Source of the DNA: a virus
Virus record (IMG/VR): IMGVR_UViG_3300040815_001330
Coordinates: 1-23,815 of that record
Strand: one strand, 5' to 3'
Length of the DNA stretch: 23,815 nt
How positions within the stretch are numbered: the first letter of the stretch is position 1; the number at the start of each line of letters is the position of its first letter. Under the pieces are notes generated by a model, which saw nothing but the letters and a program-made list of their open reading frames with translations, was not told the origin of the DNA and ran no database searches. Position numbers and translations under genes: made by a program. Positions 13,401-20,683 of this stretch are shown one piece after another.

Positions 13401-15236
13401 ATGATATTTGGAATACTTGTACTCATAACGGCGCTGTCGATCAGCGCCGTTGCCATCTACTACAGCGTTAGCGGACTAGTAGCTATTTTTGCCGCCGCCG
13501 CGGTACCTATTATGATCATGGGCGGCGTACTAGAAATAGGAAAACTTGTAACTGCGGTGTGGTTACATAGATATTGGAACCAAGCTAAATGGTGGTTAAA
13601 GAGTTATCTAACTATTGCTACAGTGATATTGATGTTTATTACAAGCATGGGTATTTTTGGATATCTCAGCAAAGCACACATTGAACAAACTGCCGCTGCC
13701 ACTGAAGGTGTTGCACAACTAGAGCGTATCGATGAAGAACTTGATAGACAAGAAGCAATCATTGAGCGAGCAGAAGAACGTATACTAGAAGCAGAAGCTA
13801 GTGTAGGCGCCGGTAACGATGAAATACAAGCACAAATAGATAGAGAACAACAGCGTATTGATACAGCATATACACGCATTGAACCTGCTATTGCAGAACA
13901 GAACGCCATCATTCAAGCAGCAAGAACATTAGACAGCGAACGTACACAACCATACGAAGAACAACTAACTGCACTTGATGAAGAACTACGTAGATTAGAC
14001 ATACAAGCAACACAGTACGAATCACGCATTGCACAACTGAGTGTTGATGTTAGTGCAGTAGACCCTGTGTTAGCACAAATCAACAGCATAGAAAATAGTA
14101 TTGTAAAAGTTGAAGGACAACTTGCTAGTAGAGAGCGTGATCAAATAGCATCTGCACAGCGTACCATTGGAGCAAACGCAGACGGCAATGCAGGTCCAAA
14201 CACACGTAGGTCAGCAGATACATGGATAACACAGCAACGTGCTAGAATAGGCGAACTACAAGCACAGGTAGCACAACTACGTGCTACAGCACAAAGCATA
14301 GTTGACGCAGAGCGTACACGACTAACCAACCTTGTAAGCAACATACGCAACGAGCAAACACAAGCCGTCAAAAATCGTCAACTAGAAGTATTGGCAACTA
14401 TTGATCAAGTACGCAACACAGAGTCTCCTGTTATAACAAAAGCAAGAGAAGAAGTACAAAGAATTCGTGCTGGTGCAGATGCACAGATAGCACAATCAAA
14501 CACACTTATACAAAGTTTACGCAATAGTTTAACTGTAGGCAAGGATGCCGCAGTTGAAGCTACTATTGCACAACAACAAGAAAAGATAGTATTAGCAAAT
14601 AATACCATTGACACACTTACAGAACAAAAGTATACTTTACAGACTGAGTATAGAAAACTAGAAGCAGAAGTAGGACCAGTAAAATACCTAGCAGAGTTTA
14701 TCTACGGAGAAACAGCTGACAAGGATATACTAGAGGAAGCAGTAAGATGGGTAATAATAACAATCATATTTGTATTCGATCCATTAGCAGTACTTCTGCT
14801 CATAGCGAGCCAAACCACATTCGAGATGCGCCGTCAGGAGTATCCTCGACAGGGACAGGCCCAACAGGAAGAACTAAATGACAACACTAATAGATCTAAT
14901 GATGGCAGGGATGATTGGAAAGACAGTTACGCCCGCAGCTACATTGCCAGAAATGACAGAGATAATTCAACCTCATACACCAGGAATGACCACAGAACAA
15001 TTGAAAGCAATGATATCGCAAGTAGAACCGTCGATGATGGAGGAATGTTGCCCGGAGGAGTTTTGGAAGAACGAAGACAAGACTTAGAAGAACGTGAACT
15101 TTACGATAACACTTACAAAGAAAATAAACAAAAATGGAAACAAGACAATCCAAATGATACAGTAAAGTATCACAAAGAACGATATATACAAGGTAGGACA
15201 GATTATTTGCCTTGGGAAGATTATGACAAAAATTAA
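13401..15236 (+). CDS. Large multi-pass membrane protein with long central coiled coil
   Basis: 611 residues. N-terminal hydrophobic segments at about 2-24, 25-48 and 68-90 (FGILVLITALSISAVAIYYS; IFAAAAVPIMIMGGVLEIGK; a third starting YLTIATVILMFITSM), then roughly 350 residues of heptad-rich, Ala/Glu/Gln-rich coiled coil, then a last membrane helix near 455-480 (WVIITIIFVFDPLAVLLLIA) and a polar, charged C-terminal tail. The layout resembles DUF4407-type membrane proteins and a protein I associate with marine T4-like phages, where it lacks a known function. There is no clear Shine-Dalgarno; CATAAATA ends four bases before ATG. It follows the wall hydrolase by 12 bases, so an envelope or lysis role is possible. 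The last 14 bases overlap the next gene. Confidence 0.82.
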   Translation: MIFGILVLITALSISAVAIYYSVSGLVAIFAAAAVPIMIMGGVLEIGKLVTAVWLHRYWNQAKWWLKSYLTIATVILMFITSMGIFGYLSKAHIEQTAAATEGVAQLERIDEELDRQEAIIERAEERILEAEASVGAGNDEIQAQIDREQQRIDTAYTRIEPAIAEQNAIIQAARTLDSERTQPYEEQLTALDEELRRLDIQATQYESRIAQLSVDVSAVDPVLAQINSIENSIVKVEGQLASRERDQIASAQRTIGANADGNAGPNTRRSADTWITQQRARIGELQAQVAQLRATAQSIVDAERTRLTNLVSNIRNEQTQAVKNRQLEVLATIDQVRNTESPVITKAREEVQRIRAGADAQIAQSNTLIQSLRNSLTVGKDAAVEATIAQQQEKIVLANNTIDTLTEQKYTLQTEYRKLEAEVGPVKYLAEFIYGETADKDILEEAVRWVIITIIFVFDPLAVLLLIASQTTFEMRRQEYPRQGQAQQEELNDNTNRSNDGRDDWKDSYARSYIARNDRDNSTSYTRNDHRTIESNDIASRTVDDGGMLPGGVLEERRQDLEERELYDNTYKENKQKWKQDNPNDTVKYHKERYIQGRTDYLPWEDYDKN

Positions 15237-15609
15237 TGTTATTACACCACCAGATGTAATACACAATAAATCAACTTCGTTCTTATTAGTTCAGCCTAGT
15301 GTTGGAGTACGAGACCAGTTTCAAAACTTGTTGAAAAATTTTAATAGCCCAATGAACATATACCTTTATGATCCAAAAGATGATGAAGAAAGAAAATATG
15401 ACTGGCTACTTAATATATCACGCTTTGTAGATTATACAATATTAGATATTGATAACCTAGACACAATAGAAAGAAATTTGGCTACTTATTTTGTTAGCCT
15501 ACCAAATACTTTTTACTTGACAAATGACGAGGTTACACCATATAATATACTTAGCGTTAATAGAATATACAACTTAGATTGGTTGTATGATAAACTCAAA
15601 GAGGATTAA
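15223..15609 (+). CDS. Conserved hypothetical protein
   Basis: A 128-residue protein beginning MTKINVITPPDVIHNKSTSF, overlapping the previous gene by 14 bases. It alternates beta and alpha (SFLLVQPSVGVRDQFQNLLK; NIYLYDPKDDEERKYDWLLN; VDYTILDIDNLDTIERNLAT; NTFYLTNDEVTPYNILSVNR), which is a Rossmann-like or receiver-like pattern of about four strands. I see no catalytic motif. It lies directly ahead of the S21 gene with no gap (TAAATG), so the two are probably co-translated. From memory, similar proteins occur in T4-like marine phages; function unknown. Confidence 0.75.
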   Translation: MTKINVITPPDVIHNKSTSFLLVQPSVGVRDQFQNLLKNFNSPMNIYLYDPKDDEERKYDWLLNISRFVDYTILDIDNLDTIERNLATYFVSLPNTFYLTNDEVTPYNILSVNRIYNLDWLYDKLKED

Positions 15610-15852
15610 ATGAGTAAAAATAAACATGACGAAAAAAATGCTATCGTCTCGGGTATGCGTGTAGAAGTACGCAATGGAGATTTTAACAAAGCATTGCGCA
15701 GATTTAAGAAAAAGATTGCCGAAGATGGTATTCTTCAAGAGCTTCGTGCTAGAGAGTTTTTCCAATCAAAAGGCACCAAAAAGCGCCTAGAGAAACAAGC
15801 AGCAATTCGTAGATATAAGAAAAAACGTATTAAAGATCAAGAAAACTTGTAG
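15610..15852 (+). CDS. rpsU: Ribosomal protein bS21
   Basis: An 80-residue basic protein with the S21 signature: VEVRNGDFNKALRRFKKKIA then EDGILQELRAREFFQSKG followed by the basic RLEKQAAIRRYKKKRIKDQ. This matches the bacterial order (ENEPFDxALRRFKR, REFYEKPT, a KRxKA-rich end). S21 sits on the 30S platform near the anti-Shine-Dalgarno end of 16S rRNA and is one of the last and most exchangeable proteins, so a phage copy can be built into host ribosomes and bias initiation. AGAGGA precedes the ATG. bS21 is among the ribosomal proteins known to be carried by phages, as I recall also in SAR11 myophages. Confidence 0.93.
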   Translation: MSKNKHDEKNAIVSGMRVEVRNGDFNKALRRFKKKIAEDGILQELRAREFFQSKGTKKRLEKQAAIRRYKKKRIKDQENL

Positions 15853-15864
15853 AAGGAATACAAA

Positions 15865-17007
15865 ATGCGCATCGAAGATGATGTTAAACTTGACTACAAG
15901 GATGTATTAATTCGTCCAAAGCGTAGTACACTTAAAAGTCGTAGTGAAGTGTCACTAGGACGCAGAACAAAGTTTCGCAACTACGAACCACCGTTTCCAC
16001 ACAACATTGAAGACTACCATTATGACGGCATTCCTATTATGGCTGCTAACATGGACGGTGTTGGTACATTTGAAATGGCCGACAAACTTGCCGAAGGCGG
16101 CATTTTTACTTGTCTTGTTAAAACGTATTCAGTAGAAGAACTTGTAGAATACTTCAATAGCGATATACCAGAGCGTACAAATAATGTTGCTATGAGTATT
16201 GGTACAAGTGATGATGACTTTCATAAGTTAGTTGATGTACAAGCAGAAGTATGTGATCAACTAAAATATGTGTGTATGGACATTGCAAATGGCTACAGCG
16301 AACATTTTGCTGACGCGGTGCGTCGAGTACGCAAACAGTTTCCAGACTTAGTAATCATCGCTGGAAACGTAGTAACAAGAGAAATGACGGAGGAACTTAT
16401 TCTTGCTGGAGCAGATATCATTAAAGTGGGAATTGGCCCTGGTAGTGTATGCACTACTCGCATTCAGACTGGCGTGGGGTATCCCCAACTTTCGGCAGTT
16501 ATCGAATGTGCAGATGCGGCTCATGGTCTTGGCGGACATATTATTGCTGATGGCGGCTGTACCTGCCCTGGTGACGTGGCTAAGGCTTTTGCTGCCGGCG
16601 CAGACTTTGTAATGCTAGGTGGTATGCTTGCCGGACACGATGAAGGCGGTGGCGAAGTGATTACCAAGATTTATGAAACAGATGAAGTTATTAAAACAGA
16701 TGATAACTTCTACGAATCAGTATACAAAGAAAAACAGTTTGTACAGTTCTATGGTATGAGCAGTGAAAGTGCAAACGACAAACATTTTGGTGGACTGAAG
16801 GATTATCGTTCATCAGAAGGACGCACAGTGCTTGTGCCTTATAGAGGTGCTGTAGCCAAAACGGTACAGGACATTCTAGGAGGTGTGCGTAGTACTTGCA
16901 CATATGCAGGTGCTAAAACAATCAAGCAACTGCCTAAGTGTGCAACATTTATTCGTTGTACACAAACACACAATTCGATCTATGAAGGATCGACAATTGG
17001 TAAATAA
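15865..17007 (+). CDS. guaC: GMP reductase
   Basis: Converts GMP to IMP and ammonia with NADPH. 380 residues; E. coli GuaC is about 347, and the extra length is an insertion around [20 protein letters not shown]. The N-terminus [20 protein letters not shown] and later blocks ([48 protein letters not shown]) follow GuaC closely, not IMP dehydrogenase; there is no CBS domain. The catalytic cysteine is C196 in [11 protein letters not shown]. In infection it would feed guanine nucleotides from host RNA back into the IMP pool for adenine synthesis. AAGGA precedes the ATG. The central part around 16420-16640 uses more G/C-ending codons than the rest of the gene. Follows S21 by 12 bases. Confidence 0.94.
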   Translation: MRIEDDVKLDYKDVLIRPKRSTLKSRSEVSLGRRTKFRNYEPPFPHNIEDYHYDGIPIMAANMDGVGTFEMADKLAEGGIFTCLVKTYSVEELVEYFNSDIPERTNNVAMSIGTSDDDFHKLVDVQAEVCDQLKYVCMDIANGYSEHFADAVRRVRKQFPDLVIIAGNVVTREMTEELILAGADIIKVGIGPGSVCTTRIQTGVGYPQLSAVIECADAAHGLGGHIIADGGCTCPGDVAKAFAAGADFVMLGGMLAGHDEGGGEVITKIYETDEVIKTDDNFYESVYKEKQFVQFYGMSSESANDKHFGGLKDYRSSEGRTVLVPYRGAVAKTVQDILGGVRSTCTYAGAKTIKQLPKCATFIRCTQTHNSIYEGSTIGK

Positions 17008-17061
17008 ACTGGATGCCAAAAATGGATCCAATACATATCTTGCTTTATAAGGAGAAATGAA

Positions 17062-17538
17062 ATGACAAGATTAACAACACTAGACTTACCCCAACTTCAC
17101 CGTGCCACTGTAGGCTTTGATAGAATGTTTGATGAAATGAATCGAGCATTTGAAAATACAAAGAGCACAGGTTACCCACCATACAACGTAGTAGAAATCA
17201 ACGAAGACGAGTACATGATCTCGTTGGCAGTTGCTGGGTTTGGTATGGACAACTTAGACATCACATTGGAAAAGAATGTGCTGACTGTTGAAGGTACTGC
17301 TCCAAAAGGAGACGAGGAAGTGAACTATCTACACAAAGGAATCGGCGGACGCAACTTCCGTAGACAGTTTACATTAGCCGAGCATATTGAAGTAGAAGAT
17401 GCTACATTGGAACTTGGTATGCTTAATATTCATTTGGTACGCAATGTGCCAGAAGCACAAAAACCAAAGAAGATTGCTATCAAACAGTTTGACACTGTTG
17501 ATGCTTATGAAGCAGCAATCGACGGAAAAGCAGGCTAA
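17062..17538 (+). CDS. Small heat shock protein, Hsp20 family
   Basis: A 158-residue ATP-independent chaperone. The alpha-crystallin domain spans about 39-140: PPYNVVEINEDEYMISLAVA, GFGMDNLDITLEKNVLTVEG, then GIGGRNFRRQFTLAEHIEVE and GMLNIHLVRNVPE. The C-terminal KKIAIKQ supplies the I-x-I anchor used for oligomers. The N-terminal arm (LPQLHRATVGFDRMFDEMNR) is like IbpA and phage homologues. T4-like marine phages often carry an Hsp20. AAGGAG precedes the ATG. A strong terminator follows, so it ends a transcript. Likely role: protecting phage structural proteins or host enzymes from aggregation late in infection. Confidence 0.93.
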   Translation: MTRLTTLDLPQLHRATVGFDRMFDEMNRAFENTKSTGYPPYNVVEINEDEYMISLAVAGFGMDNLDITLEKNVLTVEGTAPKGDEEVNYLHKGIGGRNFRRQFTLAEHIEVEDATLELGMLNIHLVRNVPEAQKPKKIAIKQFDTVDAYEAAIDGKAG

Positions 17539-17545
17539 CAGTCTA

Positions 17546-17567
17546 GGGGGAGTGAAATATCTCCCCC
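17546..17567 (+). terminator. Intrinsic terminator after hsp20
   Basis: GGGGGAG (17546-17552) pairs with CTCCCCC (17561-17567), 8-base loop, followed by ATTTTA. Confidence 0.85.
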
Positions 17568-17586
17568 ATTTTACTAGGAGATAAAA

Positions 17587-17886
17587 ATGAGCGCAGATGT
17601 AAAACTAGATGAACGAATTAAAATTGATTTTAATGAACCAAAGAAATATAAAGTAATATTTTTAAATGACGATACTACTCCTATGGAGTTTGTTATTGAT
17701 GTATTAGTTAATATTTTTAAACATACACCAGATAGTGCTATGCAAATAACCATGCAAGTACACGAAGAAGGCAGTGGTGTTGTTGGTGTGTATTCACACG
17801 AAGTTGCTGAAATGAAAACAACTGAAACAGTAATCCTATCACGAAATCACGGATTTCATTTACAAATCAAGTTAGAGGAAGAATGA
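17587..17886 (+). CDS. clpS: ClpS-like adaptor of the ClpAP protease
   Basis: A 99-residue adaptor that delivers N-degron proteins to ClpAP and lowers ClpAP turnover of ssrA-tagged proteins in E. coli. The N-end pocket is intact: N27-D28-D29 (FLNDDTTPMEFV), M33 and H59 (MQVHEEG), equal to E. coli N34-D35-D36, M40 and H66. The fold continues through GVVGVYSHEVAEMKTTETVI. The N-terminal extension (SADVKLDERIKIDFNEPK) is short and acidic, as in ClpS. AGGAG precedes the ATG. It overlaps the heme oxygenase start (ATGA), so both are made together. A phage that also encodes tmRNA has reason to steer host proteolysis. Confidence 0.92.
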   Translation: MSADVKLDERIKIDFNEPKKYKVIFLNDDTTPMEFVIDVLVNIFKHTPDSAMQITMQVHEEGSGVVGVYSHEVAEMKTTETVILSRNHGFHLQIKLEEE

Positions 17887-18422
17887 GCAAACTTAAAGAA
17901 CTTACCTGGGCTAATCACCAGAAAGCAGAACGTACAGAACATGCCCGCAAACTGCTACACGGCATGACACCAGAAGAGTATCATAGATATTTGTACAATC
18001 AATATGTAATGTATGCTGTGCTGGAAAGCCAAGCAAAAACATATGGCGTATTAGAAGGCATTGAAGATATTGCAAGAGCAGATGCAATCCGTGCAGACGT
18101 TGAAGAACTAGAAACTGCACATGGTATTGAACGCAACGGAGACTTGCTGTGTCAAGTTGTTGCAGACTATACAGACTATTGTATGCACATGAAAGACCGA
18201 GAAGAGTTTCTAGCACACTTGTATGTACGTCACTTTGGTGATATGTATGGCGGCCAAATGATTAAAAAGCGTAATCCAGGCAGCGGCAAGATGTATGAGT
18301 TTAATAATGTAGAAGAACTAAAAACTACAGTACGTGCTATGCTTACAGACGACATGGCAGATGAAGCAAACACATGTTTTGAGTTTGCAATGCAACTATT
18401 TGAGGAGTTAGACAGTGAGTGA
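17883..18422 (+). CDS. Heme oxygenase (biliverdin-forming)
   Basis: Opens heme to biliverdin, CO and iron using reduced ferredoxin. 179 residues; all-helical HO fold. The proximal heme ligand is H12 in LTWANHQKAERTEHARKLLH, and the distal helix carries the glycine motif HFGDMYGGQM (GDLSGGQ in cyanobacterial HO1). PEEYHRYLYNQYVMYAVLES is the usual second helix. It is somewhat shorter than cyanobacterial HO1, as phage versions tend to be. It starts inside the ClpS stop (ATGA) and ends eight bases inside the bilin reductase gene, so clpS, ho and the reductase form one coupled unit. The product biliverdin is the substrate of the next enzyme. Confidence 0.94.
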   Translation: MSKLKELTWANHQKAERTEHARKLLHGMTPEEYHRYLYNQYVMYAVLESQAKTYGVLEGIEDIARADAIRADVEELETAHGIERNGDLLCQVVADYTDYCMHMKDREEFLAHLYVRHFGDMYGGQMIKKRNPGSGKMYEFNNVEELKTTVRAMLTDDMADEANTCFEFAMQLFEELDSE

Positions 18423-19101
18423 AGTTTGGGATACACTGATTAAAATACAAGATAGATTGATCGAACGTTTTGATGCAACTGGTCAAGAATACAACGAAAT
18501 AGGCATGGATAGATTTAATCAACCAGGTTGGATCAACCGTGTATGGACCAGTGAGAACTATCGTAGAGCCCACATTGACGTAGTTGATGCACGAGACAGC
18601 AAAGGTTTGTGGATGATGCATTGCTGTGTGTTTCCTCACTTGGACAATGACGGTCCTATCTTTGGATTAGATGTTATTGCAGGTAAAAACAAAATCACAG
18701 GTTACTTCCATGATTACTCTCCAACGTCTTTGGAGTATCATGAAATGATTGAAGCATTCGGAGATGAAGTAGCAAAACTAGAATGGCGCAAGCCACGTGA
18801 ATTACCAGAATGGGCAAAGGCTATATTTACTGAACATATGGTTGCAGCAGGTAATGTAAACAGCACTGAAGAACTAGAACAACTTGTGGAACTAAGTTTT
18901 GACAGTATTGACAACTATTTAGAATACATTGGTTCCTACAACGGAACAGGTAAAGAAGAAGCAGGCAAAGCAGCACAAAATCGTTATGCACATTATCAAA
19001 AACAAAATCCACATACTCCTAAAACAATGACCAGTTTAGGACTTGACGAAGAGGATGTAAGAGTATTCGTACAAGAATGTTTATTTCCTGATATCGAATA
19101 A
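18415..19101 (+). CDS. pcyX: Ferredoxin-dependent bilin reductase, PcyX/PebS-like
   Basis: 228 residues from GTG 18415, supported by AGGAG at 18403-18407. FDBR features: ENYRRAHIDVVDARDSKGLW, then MMHCCVFPHLDNDGPIFGLD with H69 and D86 at the positions of the catalytic His and Asp of the family, ITGYFHDYSP, and the C-terminal block YAHYQKQNPHTPK ending VQECLFP. These enzymes reduce biliverdin to phycobilins; cyanophage PebS makes phycoerythrobilin in two steps. Phage reductases outside the cyanophages, called PcyX and thought to come from alphaproteobacterial phages, also make phycoerythrobilin. Context here (permuted tmRNA, SAR11-like gene set) argues for PcyX over PebS. The exact product cannot be read from sequence. 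Confidence 0.88.
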   Translation: MSEVWDTLIKIQDRLIERFDATGQEYNEIGMDRFNQPGWINRVWTSENYRRAHIDVVDARDSKGLWMMHCCVFPHLDNDGPIFGLDVIAGKNKITGYFHDYSPTSLEYHEMIEAFGDEVAKLEWRKPRELPEWAKAIFTEHMVAAGNVNSTEELEQLVELSFDSIDNYLEYIGSYNGTGKEEAGKAAQNRYAHYQKQNPHTPKTMTSLGLDEEDVRVFVQECLFPDIE

Positions 19102-19104
19102 ATA
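19097..19104 (+). promoter_or_regulatory. Possible T4-type late promoter -10 (AATAAATA)
   Basis: AATAAATA followed by C, 19 bases before ATG 19124; AGGAG (19113-19117) lies just downstream of the expected start of transcription. One mismatch to TATAAATA. It begins within the stop region of the bilin reductase gene. Confidence 0.4.
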
Positions 19105-19123
19105 CATTACTTAGGAGTTAAAA

Positions 19124-20194
19124 ATGCGTTATAAAGACCTTGTAGAATACGAAGACTTAGGACAAGAAAAAGAACAGATTATATCAACTATTTCTGGACT
19201 GAGTGCAGACAATCAAGACGAAGCAAACTTGTTGGATAGAATTTGGAAAATCCTCAACAGTGGAACTATTAGTACAAACATTGATAACGCATTTGATATT
19301 CCTCTACAAGACGAAAACATGGGCGACAAAGAAAAACTATTAATTCGTCAAGACATGACAAAGATCTTTAGCACCATTGAAAGCGATTATAAAACAATGG
19401 ACACATTGCTCAAGCGTTTAGAGCAAGGCGGCGCAGTAGATATTGGTGCATTATCAAAACCACTAAACACGTTTAGCGCAGTGTTTGGTGACGAAGTTGG
19501 ATCAGCAGCATTTAGAAAACTAGCAGCATATGGAGTTGGTAAAAAACAAAAAGGTCCAGGTGAATATGGATTGGCTTGCTTATCAAACAAAGTACGACTA
19601 GCAGCAGGCGAAGGTGACCTTGAGATTGACGGCATTGGCAAAGTAGAACTCAAAGCAGCAATGAGTTCAAGTGGTGGGCGTATTGGTTATGGCGGCGGAT
19701 CACAAAAAGCCAAACGTGCAGTGCTAGAAAAGTATAAAGAAAAGCTACCAACTGTTATTGGTGCTATTGGTGCTAAAGGTGGCAGTTTAGGACTAGGTCC
19801 ATTTATGCAAGCATTGAACACAGACTTGCCAACAAGCGAGCCTAACAATCAAAAGATTAGAAAATCATTGATGCTGGATTTGTTGCAAATGGACATGGAA
19901 AACTATGCTGGTCCTATTGCAGACAAAGTTGCAACAACTGAAGATGCAAGTCAAGTTGAACTTACATATCTAGCACAAAACTTTGAATGGTACAAAAACA
20001 GAGACAACTTTGATGCACTATTGCTAATGAGTATTCCAAATCAAAAAACTGCAATGCTTCGCAATGCAAATGATCTAGCAGCGTTTAGACAAGGTGGACA
20101 TGCTGGCGGACTTGCTATTAGTATTATTCCTACACAAGCTGGCGCAGGTAGAGAACAGTGGGCACAGCTTACACTTAATAAAGCAATGATATAA
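19124..20194 (+). CDS. Conserved protein, possible PD-(D/E)XK nuclease fold
   Basis: 356 residues. The N-terminal 100 are helical. The middle has GPGEYGLACLSNKVRLAAGE then GDLEIDGIGKVELKAAMSSS, with E147, D165 and the pair E175-x-K177: an upstream Glu, then Asp, then ExK on a strand, which is the PD-(D/E)XK nuclease layout. A basic GGRIGYGGGSQKAKR loop follows. The C-terminal region is mixed, with LLLMSIPNQK and GGLAISIIPTQAGAGRE. I associate this kind of protein with marine T4-like phages, unnamed. If the fold is right it cuts DNA, perhaps host DNA or branched intermediates. It could also be a structural protein; the motif is the only support. AGGAG precedes ATG. Confidence 0.75.
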   Translation: MRYKDLVEYEDLGQEKEQIISTISGLSADNQDEANLLDRIWKILNSGTISTNIDNAFDIPLQDENMGDKEKLLIRQDMTKIFSTIESDYKTMDTLLKRLEQGGAVDIGALSKPLNTFSAVFGDEVGSAAFRKLAAYGVGKKQKGPGEYGLACLSNKVRLAAGEGDLEIDGIGKVELKAAMSSSGGRIGYGGGSQKAKRAVLEKYKEKLPTVIGAIGAKGGSLGLGPFMQALNTDLPTSEPNNQKIRKSLMLDLLQMDMENYAGPIADKVATTEDASQVELTYLAQNFEWYKNRDNFDALLLMSIPNQKTAMLRNANDLAAFRQGGHAGGLAISIIPTQAGAGREQWAQLTLNKAMI

Positions 20195-20209
20195 CAGGTA
20201 AATATAAGT

Positions 20210-20683
20210 ATGCGCAATACTTTTATCATATCAATGAGTTGGTTGTTTATAAGTAGCTCAATAGTTTCAGCTGATTTAGTACATGAATTCAAATCGCCAG
20301 CATTTAGTGGGACTGGATACAGTGCCCATATGCTAAGTCAAGAACAGCTCACATTTAATCGACGTAAGGACATTGATGATAAGGCGCAGCGTGAAGCTGA
20401 TCGTTTAGAGCGTGAGCTAGAAAACACAGTTCTCAACAAGTTTATACGTAATCTTGAGTCACGTATATATGCAACACTCTCTAAGCAAATGGTGGACAAT
20501 ATGTTTGCAGCATGTGGAGAAGAAGATCAACCAGCATGTGCTAACACTGGCACAACTGAAGTTGAAGGTGCTACGATTACATGGACCAAAGATGAAACTG
20601 ATGGTAGTATCACACTTGTTATAGACGGCCCAGATGGCTATACAGAGATTACTATTCCAGGCGCTGGGGAGTTTAACTTTTGA
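20210..20683 (+). CDS. csgF: CsgF-like curli assembly protein
   Basis: 157 residues with signal peptide (FIISMSWLFISSSIVSA, cut before DLVHEF). The mature start DLVHEFKSPAFSGTGYSAHM matches CsgF, whose N-terminus (TFQFRNPNFGGNP-like) plugs into the CsgG pore; the aromatic-Gly-rich stretch and the following helix (AQREADRLERELENTVLNKF) and ITWTKDETDGSITLVIDGPD sheet also fit. E. coli CsgF is 138 residues. It couples CsgG to the nucleator at the cell surface. A CACG-type pair of cysteines (AACGEEDQPACAN) is an addition. The start has no Shine-Dalgarno but GGTAAATA ends five bases before. csgG follows in a TTGA overlap. Confidence 0.87.
   Translation: MRNTFIISMSWLFISSSIVSADLVHEFKSPAFSGTGYSAHMLSQEQLTFNRRKDIDDKAQREADRLERELENTVLNKFIRNLESRIYATLSKQMVDNMFAACGEEDQPACANTGTTEVEGATITWTKDETDGSITLVIDGPDGYTEITIPGAGEFNF

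Noticed and set aside
14878-15087. Plus-strand frame of 69 codons
   Set aside because: Lies wholly inside the 611-residue protein gene in another frame, with no ribosome site and no recognisable product.
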